In this document: in pieces, positions 25,040 through 35,010 of the stretch
Numbering within the stretch: position 1 is the stretch's first letter
Layout of the letters: every line of letters begins with the position of its first letter
From: Ficedula albicollis
Taxonomy: Eukaryota > Chordata > Aves > Passeriformes > Muscicapidae
Length of the DNA: 64,000 nt
NCBI RefSeq assembly: GCF_000247815.1
Contig: NC_021674.1
Coordinates: 78,934,889-78,998,888, forward strand
Direction of reading: 5' to 3'
The notes under the pieces: generated by a model
What the model was told of the DNA's origin: nothing
Seen by the model: only the letters and a program-made list of their open reading frames with translations
Databases searched by the model: none
Translations under genes and position numbers: made by a program

Positions 25040-25608
25040 GTAAGTAAGTGTTTTTACAAAAGCACCATCAAATGGTTTCTTCAGTTCTGGGGTAGATTTG
25101 AGATGTTTTAGATGTTTCTTACGATTTCACAGTTTTATTCTAACACTAGCAATGCACGTGGGAACTGGAGCACCCCCATATCTGTGCAGAGCATAAAGCT
25201 AAAGCCCTTTCAAGACTTTTTGCTGTCTTGCTCTAGAACTCCCCAGCATAGTGCCTAAACACATCTGAGAACAGGCAGCTACATAGAAGCCTAAAAAGAA
25301 ATTTGACCGAGTACATAGTGATCTGTTTTGTCATTAAGTCTATGACATACATGTGTTTCAAGTGTTCATTCCAGCCTGCACTTCAGCATTTTAGCTATGC
25401 TGGTGTTTCCCTGCTAGAGCAAATGCTTTGTGGAGGTTTTCATAAACTGTGATCTGCCTAACTCAGTTCGGAATGATCCATGAGTAGTTGCCCTGTCTGA
25501 TCCAAAAGGAGCACTGCTTGGTCCCTTTGGCCACGTGGGGGGCATAGCTAGGGAACCTCAGTAGGCTGTGAATGGAGATGAATTTGGTCAGCTGCACCTG
25601 TTTCTGTG

Positions 25609-25672
25609 ATCATGGAATGATAGAATACCCTGAGTTGAAAGCGACCCATAACAATTTTTGAGATCATCCTAG
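25609..25672 (-). mobile_element. CR1 LINE 3'-end fragment
   Basis: GATCATGGAATGATAGAATA, CCCTGAGTTGAAAGCGACCC and GAGATCATCCTAGG match in order the CR1 3' terminus (ATAGAAT repeats, then CCTGAGTTGGAAGGGACCC) in reverse complement. Only about 65 bp are left. Confidence 0.82.
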
Positions 25673-26185
25673 GGGTGAGTGAGTCTCAATGAAAAGGGCC
25701 CTATTTCAGGTTACAAGCCAATTGCATTGTATATGGCATGGAGAATGTGTTTGCATTTGAATTAATAATGTCATCCTAGAAAACTTTGAGATTTACACCA
25801 AAAAACCCTTATTATGCTATTTATACAGTTTGTTTTGAAAGTATAGTCCATTCAGGGATGTTTGTTACCTAAAATTTTGTGCCTCTTATTTCTTTTTATA
25901 TTGCCTTCATTTTCCTGGTGCTGCAGGTTACGAAAAGTATGATATAAGAAGTGTTTATGACAAAGTGCATTTCCCTTGAAATGGCCTCTGATAACATGGT
26001 TGCTTGAGAAAGCAGCGGTGGGAGAGTTGGTGACTTAGAGTTCAAATCACTTAGTTAAGCACATTTATTGTAAAGACTGCTCACATTCCTCAGCACCTTG
26101 CAGAATATTCCCCACCGGTGATATTTGCAGTACATATACTAGGTATAAAAAAATACATATTTTTTTAATGCTAATCCTGTCACCA

Positions 26186-26561
26186 AGTCCTTCAAGCACA
26201 GCGGTCGAGTCAGTTTTTTGCCATAGGTTTCATTTTTTGTGAATCTTTACTCTGTACAGTCAACTGACACACCTGGATCACTCTCTAGGTGAGGTTTTGC
26301 TGGACAGGAATCTTTGGCTCAACTCTGCCTGCAGTTATCTGCCAGATACAGTAACTGCTGTTTTGTTCTTGCTAGTCCTTCAAGCACAGCGGTCGAGTCA
26401 GTTTTTTGCCATAGGTTTCATTTTTTGTGAATCTTTACTCTGTACAGTCAACTGACACACCTGGATCACTCTCTAGGTGAGGTTTTGCTGGACAGGAATC
26501 TTTGGCTCAACTCTGCCTGCAGTTATCTGCCAGATACAGTAACTGCTGTTTTGTTCTTGCT
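26186..26561. repeat. perfect tandem duplication, two 188-bp units
   Basis: Copies 26186-26373 and 26374-26561, each starting AGTCCTTCAAGCACAGCGG, appear identical. The unit contains no transposon I recognise. Confidence 0.95.
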
Positions 26562-26758
26562 CTGTGCCTGCTGGACCCGTGAGGCACTCAGCCCAACTCT
26601 GCATGGGTGCAGTTGAATGAGATGAAGAAAGGACTGGTTGCTGTCAGTGATGGGACATTTCAGCTGTGTCACATGTGCAGAGAGCCAGTGAGGGAATTGT
26701 TTGGGGGAAAATTAGGACTTCAAAAAGCTTGAAGTCAAACAGTTTTCCTATTAGAAAT

Positions 26759-27284
26759 TTAAAACAAGGCCTGATGTTTGTTTTCAGCAGCCTGTAAATG
26801 GTTTGTCTGTTTCTGGAACTTAAATCCTGACCTAAGCCACCATGGCTTTAATGGAATCATAAAATCATTAAGAATCATACAAGCAGAGTTGTTTAGGTTG
26901 AAAAGTACCTTCAAGATCATCAAGTCCAACTGCTAACCCAGCCCTGGCAAAGTCCACCACTAAGCCATGTCCCTAAGTGCCACAACTACATACATGGCTT
27001 TTAGATACCTGCAGGAAGGGGTTAAAACAAGGCCTGATGTTTGTTTTCAGCAGCCTGTAAATGGTTTGTCTGTTTCTAGAACTTAAATCCTGACCTAAGC
27101 CACCATGGCTTTAATGGAATCATAAAATCATTAAGAATCATACAAGCAGAGTTGTTTAGGTTGAAAAGTACCTTCAAGATCATCAAGTCCAACTGCTAAC
27201 CCAGCCCTGGCAAAGCCCACCACTAAGCCATGTCCCTAAGTGCCACAACTACATACATGGCTTTTGGATACCTGCAGGAAGGGG
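26759..27284. repeat. tandem duplication, two 263-bp units spanning a CR1 boundary
   Basis: Copies 26759-27021 and 27022-27284 differ at three bases (TTTCTGG/TTTCTAG, AAAGTCC/AAAGCCC, TTTAGAT/TTTGGAT). The first 94 bp of each is unique flank and the rest is CR1 3' sequence, so the duplication took in the insertion boundary and postdates the CR1. Confidence 0.95.
26853..27021 (-). mobile_element. CR1 LINE 3' end, duplicated extra copy
   Basis: This is the upstream member of the 263-bp duplication and repeats the last about 170 bp of the CR1 that follows at 27116-27611 (GGAATCATAAAATC, GTTTAGGTTGAAAAGTACC, CAAGTCCAACTGC). It is not an independent insertion. Confidence 0.88.
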
Positions 27285-27611
27285 GACCCAACCACTTCCC
27301 TGGGCAGCCTGTTCAATGCCTGACAATCCTTTCTGTCAAGAAATTTTTCCTAATGTAAATGTCTCCTGGAGCAACTTGAGGCCGCTTCCTCTGATCTTGT
27401 CACTTGGGAGAAGAGACCAGCCCCCACCTGGCTACAGCCCCTTTCAGGCAGTTGTAGAAAGCAGTAAGGTCCTTGCTTTTCTCCAGGCTAGACAATCCCA
27501 GCTCCCTCAGCTGCTCCTCATCAGACTCTGCTCCAGACCTCTCACCAGTTTCATTGTCCTTTCCTGGACACGCTCCAGCACCTCAGCGTTCTTCTTGTAG
27601 GGAGGGTCCCA
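27116..27611 (-). mobile_element. CR1 LINE, 5'-truncated, with RT remnant
   Basis: From the 3' terminus at 27116 the element runs through the CR1 untranslated region (CCACTTCCCTGGGCAGCC, GAAATTTTTCCTAATG, CAACTTGAGGCCGCTTCCTC) into coding sequence. On the minus strand WDPPYKKNAEVLERVQ and MKLVRGLEQ are readable at 27611-27528; these are CR1 ORF2 C-terminal motifs. The copy is moderately diverged. Its upstream end is near 27611. A 15-bp direct repeat (TTTTGTCCAGTTTAT twice, about 27617-27646) adjoins the end. Confidence 0.92.
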
Positions 27612-27639
27612 AACCTTTTTGTCCAGTTTATTTTTTGTC

Positions 27640-29225
27640 CAGTTTATGTCATGATGTTTGAGTTGCTCTGGCACCAGGAGCTGGAGCTGTGCATTCATTT
27701 AATTTACCCCAGGGCAGTTGCTACTGATTTGGTTCAAACCTGGTGTTGCAGCGTGCATGCTACTGAGGCAATCTCAGTCACACCAATTCCTTGAAGGATT
27801 GACTATTCCAGTGTGGTTTTCTGCCTCATGTCCTTCCAGTTTAACTGTATTAGTCTGTTTAATGGTGCCAGAAGGCCACATATTTGCTCTCTTTGAAGCC
27901 TCAAACAGTGGATGCATGCTTTTAAATAGTTAAATAAACGTTAATTATGATTCACAAATAGTTTTTCCCCAACTATTAAGTAATATCAAACTCTGAATTT
28001 TTCAGTCAGTAATTGTTTTTCCAGCTGCTGAGTGGGACCAAGTATTCAATATTTTTACAGAGTTATTTTTGCAGCTGCTTGGCTGCTTTAGGCATAAAAG
28101 TCCTATATTATTTTGTAGGAATTGACAGCCTTGGATGCACAGTGGGCACAAAAAGCCTGTGGTGGGAATGGAATGATTACAGTCTTCTGATACACCTTGG
28201 TTAGCTGTGGATAGTTTGGGCTACATCCAGATAAGCTGAAAATAGCATATTGGGCACTTTCAAAAGTTTGTGGTTTTGCAAAATTTTCTCACAAAAATGT
28301 GAAGTCTTTTTCTTTCTCACTGTGTGAGTTATTACATATGTGGAAATTAGTTATTTTTTCCTTTTCAAGATCTTGAGACATTCTGTGAGGGATTCAGCCA
28401 GTGTGAATTATTTCATGAAATAGTGGTTTGACTCGTTGCACCTCCTTGCACACAGTATAATACCAAAGAATTTTCTCTTAGAAGTGTGTATTATGTGCTT
28501 TACACAGAAAGATCTTAAAAAATTTTAAAATACCAATTAAACCACAGGTCATGATGATAGTGAAAGAGACATTGTTTTCACCCACTGTGACAACTGCCCT
28601 GGCAGTGAGCACATGGCTCACATTTTCCCAGTGATTCATTAGCCAAGTCAGTAAAACATCCTAGGCAGTCTGACACTGTGGCTTACTGGTAGCTGCTCTT
28701 CAGATGATTGCTCACGTCGACATGATGCATAGCAGTGTCAGAACATTCACTTTGTAACTTGACTTTTTTGTGCATCTCTTTTCTCTGGTTTTCCCACCAG
28801 ATCTGCTCTGCTGCCTCACAGCACTGCAGTTGCTGTAACTCTGTGAAGTTGCAAATAAGGCATCTTCTCCTAAATATCACGGGTGGGTTTTGATGAAGCC
28901 ACAGTCATGAGCACAGGATGCACAAAGGACACAACTCTGAGCACTAGGGAGAGGTTGCTTAGCACTGAGCAGCAGGGAGAGGATGATGTTGGTAGGGGAG
29001 GAGACCAAACTGTGAAGGGTAAATTCTGTTTGATGTTTGGTTGTGTTGGTTTTTTAAGCCAAAACAGAAAAGAAGCAGGATCAAAAGCCTTCACAAAGCA
29101 GAAGTGTGAGTGTAATGAAACGTAGTGACTAGACAAATGAAAAAAAAAAAAAAAAGTTCATTATTAAACCCACCAAACTTAAAAATTTCAAAGCCCCAGA
29201 AGAACAGGTGATCTGTCAGCCACGC
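27640..29225. other. unique non-coding sequence
   Basis: No gene is recognised; open frames are at most 88 codons. A 16-base A run at 29140-29155 follows purine-rich sequence and could be the tail of a retrocopy. I could not identify a parent transcript or target-site duplication. Confidence 0.45.
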
Positions 29226-29395
29226 ATCTTGGACTGGGCACTCAACTGGAACTCACGGTCTGGGTTCAGTTCCCTGCCTCAGTCACAGGTTTCCTGTGTG
29301 TTCTCAGGCAACCTCCTTCATCTGCCCCATGACTGACTTCCTCATTTGTGCAGTGCACATCATCTTCCTCACGTTCATTGTGAGGACAAAGCCTG
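29226..29395 (+). mobile_element. MIR-like ancient SINE remnant
   Basis: In order, the plus strand reads GGACTGGGCACTCAAC, GTCTGGGTTCAGTTCCCTGC, TTTCCTGTGTGTTCTCAGGC (compare GCTGTGTGACCTTGGGC), GACTGACTTCCTCATTTGTG (compare CCTCAGTTTCCTCATCTGTA), CATCATCTTCCTCAC and TTCATTGTGAGGACAAA (compare GTTGTTGTGAGGATTAAA). The order and spacing match the MIR consensus from its tRNA-related part through the CORE region. MIR was active before the amniote radiation and few recognisable copies remain in birds. A related CORE-type SINE is the alternative. Confidence 0.68.
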
Positions 29396-32300
29396 CTGAG
29401 GTTGCTGAAAGATGTGGATGTTGCCATGGGAAGAGCCACCCTGGACACCAGAGCAAAAGGGATGTGTTTCCTCACAGAGGATAGTCATCCATGCCGCTCG
29501 CATTTCTGTGTTAAAGAGTAAAGGAAATTATTTCCAGATCTCAAAAGGGTTGATTTTTTTCTTTCCAAGTCTTCAGGCCTATTTTTTTGTGGAATTTGGC
29601 TGCCCTGGTGCAGCAGCAGGCATTTGGAATATTCCCTGTCTCTCACCTTTTTCCTCTCAGTCTGTCTGCGTATGGCTTTGAACCACTCCTGTCTGCTCAA
29701 TGCGCGCACCCGGCACAACCCAGTGGGATCAGAAACACAGCTTCTGTCATCTCCCAACTTGTGTGGAGATCTCCTAACATGTAAATAGTGATTGTTGGTA
29801 AGAAAGAAACTGAAGAGTGCTTGAGGCTGGTTGGAGGGGTACCAAAAGTGGCCCTAGCAGCTGAGGGAGGTGGTGAGAGGCAGTGGAATGTCACACTCAC
29901 GGACTCCTGCCAAGGTTTGCACTGGCACAGTGTGGCTGCTAAGGATGCCCACATAGCCCATCACCACCATTGGTCTTCAGCCCCTCTGCTTCTCCACTGA
30001 CTCCCTGATAAGCAAAAATATTCCTTTAAAGGGTTTTTATATACTCTCACCCAGTGCTGGTGCTAATTCTGAGTACGGAATGAGAAATGACAAGTCATAC
30101 GTCTTTTGATGTGCCCTTTTATCTCCTTTGGGTTGGTAGTTAAACTTTTAAGTGTGAGGACTTCTCAGTACACTAAAAGCAATGTCTCAATCCTTCCAAG
30201 ACTGGTCAGCTCAGAGTCCCTTGCCATGAGAAAACACGGATGGTTTAAGATGTATTGCTGCCGACACTAGACGTCCTCTCTCTGCCTGCAGTACTTGTCC
30301 CTTTTCCCATCTGGTGAAACTGGAAATTCCGTCTGCTAGCAGCTCTAAAAGACTAGTGCCTGAAAACACAGCAACTGCTTAGTTGTCTTTTGCTGTTTCA
30401 ACCCCTCGCCCAAGCTACAAATAATGAGTTATTGAGCTAATTTAGTTTTATACAGAAGTGATGTTCATCTTGCAAACCAGGAAAGCATTTAACGCAGTGT
30501 AATTGACTTCAGCTGTAAGATTCAATGCACTTATCTAGGATTACAGTTCAATAAAATCTAATTGTGCTGAGAGCAACAGGAATTATAGAAACACCTGGGG
30601 ATTGTTTTCTGCCTTTCCTGTGAACAAGGTGAGCTGAATGTCTTCTGATCCTTATGGTTTGGGTTATACTGCTGCTTGACCTGCCCATTGGTGGGAGCAG
30701 CTTAAGGTGACACCCTTTGGCATGGGGAGGTGAAGCCAAGCAGGTGAAATGATGGGTGGCCTTCTTCAGTGAGCTCTGTGTGAGTGATGCTCTCATTTCT
30801 GTGTGCTGGCCAGAGTCAGGCTGGGGGAATGGGAAGTAAGCGATGTCTGGTTTCATTATGATGGTGATGATAATAGGATCCATGAGGTATGTGAGATTAA
30901 AAGCCCTATAACATTGCAGGACAAGTCATTCACAGAGGACGAGGCCTGAAATCAGTTCAGTGCCTAAACATCCTTTTGTCTTGGCTCACACAGTGTAGAA
31001 ATAAATAAGGGAAAATAAGTATTTATGCTGTATTTCCTCTCACAATTACCAAGTAGGAAGCTGTGTAAAGCAAATTGCTATGTGGAAACATTTGCTGGCC
31101 ATTGTGTGTTGGCTTTATGGCTGTGTGCTGCATATTATAGAGGGCCTTTTTGCCCAAGTATTCATTACTGAGCTTTTCATCAGCCACTCTGAACAAATGG
31201 AAAAGCATTAGATTTCATTTTTCCAGTTGCAGAGCTTCAGGGGAAAGTACAGACTTTTTAGTGGGATGAGGACACTGGCACAGGTAGTGAGTAATTTGGG
31301 ATGATGGTGGAGCTGACAGTCCTTATGATACACGAGGTGCAAACTTTCTTGTTCTCTTGTAGAGAGACATACCAAACATCACTCCTTGGCCCAAACATAA
31401 GGTTGTGTAATTAGCAGCGCTTACCTAACACCATGCCTATTTTCTCCATTATTTCTCCCAGTTATTAATTGTCCTGTTGCAAGCAGGAAAGGAAAAATGT
31501 ACTTATAGACCAAAGTAACAGATTTGGCTGGTTCCAGTACTCTGACTTCATGAGCAATAAAATATATAATATTGCTTGCTACAGCAGATGCTGTACTAAT
31601 CATTCTCTATGCAACTGCCTACTTTTTATATCATTTTAAACAAGTGCCAGTTTTGTGGGGAGTAATAAAACAAGATAGTAACAGCAGAACAGGTAGGTTT
31701 CGTTGTACAAGTTAAAAATGAAACAAAAAAGACCTCCATCTCCAAAAGCCATGAGAATTGTAGAAAGAGGCTCTTTTTGCCTGACAAAGTTAAGCTGCAA
31801 TTACTGAGTGCAGAGAACATCTTTCTTACAGGAACAAGCAGTGAGAATGGATCATGCAGGATGTCCCTGGAGCGGCTGCAGTCACATTTTAAGAGCAAAG
31901 AGATTGAAAAGAAAATAATTTTTTTTCTAGTTATGGAGCTGGCTTTGATGGTGGCCTGGTTGCTGATTCTTACCACTGCTTTCGGTGATCGTTAACTGGG
32001 ATGGTGAAAATACTGATATTAAACTTCTGTTTTCAGGTAACACGAAACTGAAGATGTCATGCCTAAGTTTTCAGTTTGAGTTGAGCTGTGAGGGAGAACT
32101 AGATAGACATTTGAAATACAGTCTTTGGTGTTTTGGTTAACTTTATGAGGTGATAAACCCTATTTTGCTCTGTTTCCCACGCCTTTATTTTTTTAATCAG
32201 AACATTCAAGAATTGGTGGAAAATTAACTTAAAAGCAAATACGGGAGGCACTTCAAAATCTGTCCACTTTGCATGCATCAAAGTATCAATGTAAGCTTGT

Positions 32301-33799
32301 GCACAACCTGCTGGTTTGCAGCAGCAGACGGCAAATGGTTTGTTAGTATTGGCAATGCTCTGACGAAGCCAAATACAATTCTTACGCCTGCTGGCTTGAC
32401 AGTCCAAAGTGCTTTTCATTCCTATCCAGTTTTTTTCGGCTTCCTCTGTCTTCATATTGCTACCCTTGGACCTTAGAATAATAAAATGAAACTTCAAAGA
32501 GTTTATAAAAGTCACAGTCCCAAACGTGTTAGCACTGGTTTCGTCTGCCTGACCTACAATAAGTCCAGTCTCTTCTCAAATCTGGCCAAATTAATGTTTC
32601 TCCTACATTTGGGGAGTGTGGAAGTCCATTTCTCTCTAAAATAGCTGAAGTCGATAAAAGTGTTGTTCAGAAAAATACAAGATTCCCTAAGACATTGTAA
32701 GGTTGATGATACTTATTGGATTCTGTGCTGAGCAATGTGTTCTGGACATTATTTCTCAAACACAGTTGAGATTTTGTCTTGTTTAATGTTGTCATAGGTT
32801 TGTTTCATAAGTGTAGCTATGCAGTAATTTCTTACCTCAAAGAAATTGCTTGCCTGAAGATTTTTTTGAAGCAAGACTTTCATTTAAATCCAATTCCACT
32901 CCATTCAAGAGTACAGTTTTTGCAGATATGTCTGATATTAGTTTCATGTCCAACTATCTACCACAGTTAAGGACATAGAATCTAACATCATCTTCAGCCA
33001 GTGGTTTCCTTTTTCCTTTTTTTTCCATTTGTTTTATCTTCTCCTCCACAGCTTTGGATATTGTCTGTCTTCTTGTTTTAAAATCTGCTGTTGTATTACT
33101 CTCAGTACCCAGTGGTTAGATGGGTCCTCCTCCATCTTCTCCAAAGCATTCCAAGGTTCTCCTCCTATCTCATGCCTTGTATTTAAGAATTAGTGGCATG
33201 ATGTGTAATCCATGAGTTACTGATACATGCTGGGAGTTGTGCCTCCAGCAGTGCTGGGGATGTACTCCAGCTGCTGGTGGGTGCTCAGTCTGCAGCACTG
33301 GGCTGGAGTTACTGCCAGATAAAATACAAAAATTGGGCATCATATCAGCAACATGGTTCCAGTGGAGTAGTTTAGGTCTAAGGGTAAAAGCTAACATAGG
33401 GTTGGACATTAATTTCTCACTCCTCCAGGGCCGTCCGTCTAATTAAGACCATGTATACAGTATTGAATGTTCCCAGTACTGTCCTCTTAATCCATAAATT
33501 ATTGGTGCATTTAACAGGGCTCTGCATACAGCCCCAGCTCAGACACCTGGCTGGTGCCCATCGATCCTGGTCCTCCTGCTGCACTCATCTCCTCTTCGTT
33601 TACTCACTGATGGAGTAGCCTGCTCTTTCTGTTATAGTCTCACATTATTTCTCTAATTGGCTTCTTCTTTCATTTGCCGTAAGGATTTTGCTATTCCAGG
33701 GCAGATTCCCTGGCAGAAGACTCACAGTATGGCAGTCTAACATCACCCTTATCCTGCTAGTAACAACCACCCTGCTTTGTGTCACCCTTTCTTCAGAAA
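29396..33799. other. repeat-poor unique sequence
   Basis: I see no transposon or gene. Open frames include 138 codons (32099-32515, minus), 116 codons (31626-31976, minus) and a 72-codon plus frame at 31777-31995 with a hydrophobic C-terminal segment, discussed under findings. Nothing here can be assigned to a family. Confidence 0.45.
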
Positions 33800-35010
33800 A
33801 CACCGCTAGAGGCGGTTGCAACCTCACTTGATCTTTCCCTGTATAGAAGATGTGAAAATACCTAATGAATCATTTTGGGGAGGTGTGACCTGCGGGATGC
33901 AGACGCGTGGGAGTGTTTGTTTGTTGCAAGCATCAGAAGGGGAATCACTCCGTTATCCGAGTACCCATGTCAAAAGGTGGGAAATCAGCATGCTCTGTTT
34001 CAGTATACCTTGATTCTTCTCCTGTCTGTCTCTTCCCGGAAGGTAGTTAATTTTGGAAACACTCACAAAGAGGAAAAAAGCAGCATGTAAAATTTCAGTA
34101 TTTCCTTTGGGGGAGAGATCCCGCAGGGGAAGGAGGGAACTCTCTTAATAATCTTTGCAGCATTTAATCCCAAGAAAGTGAAATAAAATCAGCGCTTCCA
34201 CTGAGAGTTGGCAGCGTATTTTTTCTGTAACAAGACCAGTTTTTAGTTTCTTCGTAGTACAGTCTGATTAAGACTCTATCGAGTTGATTGAGGAGAGCAA
34301 AATCTGGTTTCGACAGATGTTTCCCATGATCTGAAGAATACAAACGCTCCTGCAAGTTGATAGGCAGCTTGTTTACATAATAAATCTTTTTTTTTTAATT
34401 GAAAAAAAAACCAACAACAACAAAAACACACAAACACAAATCAAGACTTGGATCAGTCATTCTGATCAAGGCAGTGTCAATTATTAGGCTGTAAAGGGAA
34501 CTGATGACTCAACTTAGGCACAGCGCTGCGGCGATCTCCGATTTTCGGTTTCATAACAGATTCTTTTCAGGAATGCTTTTCATTCATACCTGATGTTTAA
34601 ATGTGTCTCTGGGAGTGTGTATCACTTTGTGATGGGGAGATGAGAGACTGGTGTCAGCGTGCTCCGAGTGGCTGGGCAGAATTTGGGAGGCATTCCTGTA
34701 CCTTGGTGGGATGCTCGGTGGGAGAAGGGTCCTCTGATACACCGCTCTGAGCGCTCGTACCTGCACATCGCCAGTGTTGTTACCATGGTAAGTTTTATAG
34801 ATACGTTCACATCGGTAAAATTGAAAAGCACTTTGATTCAGAAAGTGAAATGTTGTGATGAGATCCCATGCTTAGTAATTCCAGCGAGTGAGCTTGTTAA
34901 AGCGGGTGAGTCAGAAATGGAAATGCAAAGCATTTCTCTGAACGGTGGCCGGAAATTAGCTTTGAAAACTGAAACAAAGCCCCAACCGCAGTTTTATCTA
35001 TTTACCTAAC
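33800..35010. other. repeat-free, CpG-retaining block; possible conserved non-coding sequence
   Basis: This 1.2 kb block has no recognised repeat and retains scattered CpGs (for example CAGACGCGTGGG near 33901, GCGCTGCGGCGATCTCCG near 34524, GGTGGCCGGAAATTAGC near 34944), unlike flanking sequence. An A-rich low-complexity interruption lies at 34388-34440. An open frame of 116 codons (34659-35009, plus) crosses a donor-like GTAAGT at about 34789. CpG retention can accompany conserved regulatory DNA; conservation itself cannot be seen from one genome. Confidence 0.25.

Larger units (their letters stand above)
23825..26185. other. mostly unique non-coding sequence
   Basis: A 15-base A run lies at 23841-23855. 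A candidate exon (24935-25039) and a CR1 fragment (25609-25672) are listed separately. I see nothing else I can support. Confidence 0.45.

Noticed and set aside
27316..27600. 94-codon plus-strand frame
   Set aside because: Antisense shadow of the CR1 element at 27116-27611.
34659..35009. 116-codon frame as a coding exon
   Set aside because: No recognisable domain; the internal GTAAGT would be spliced in the middle of the frame, and no acceptor/donor pair gives a consistent exon.
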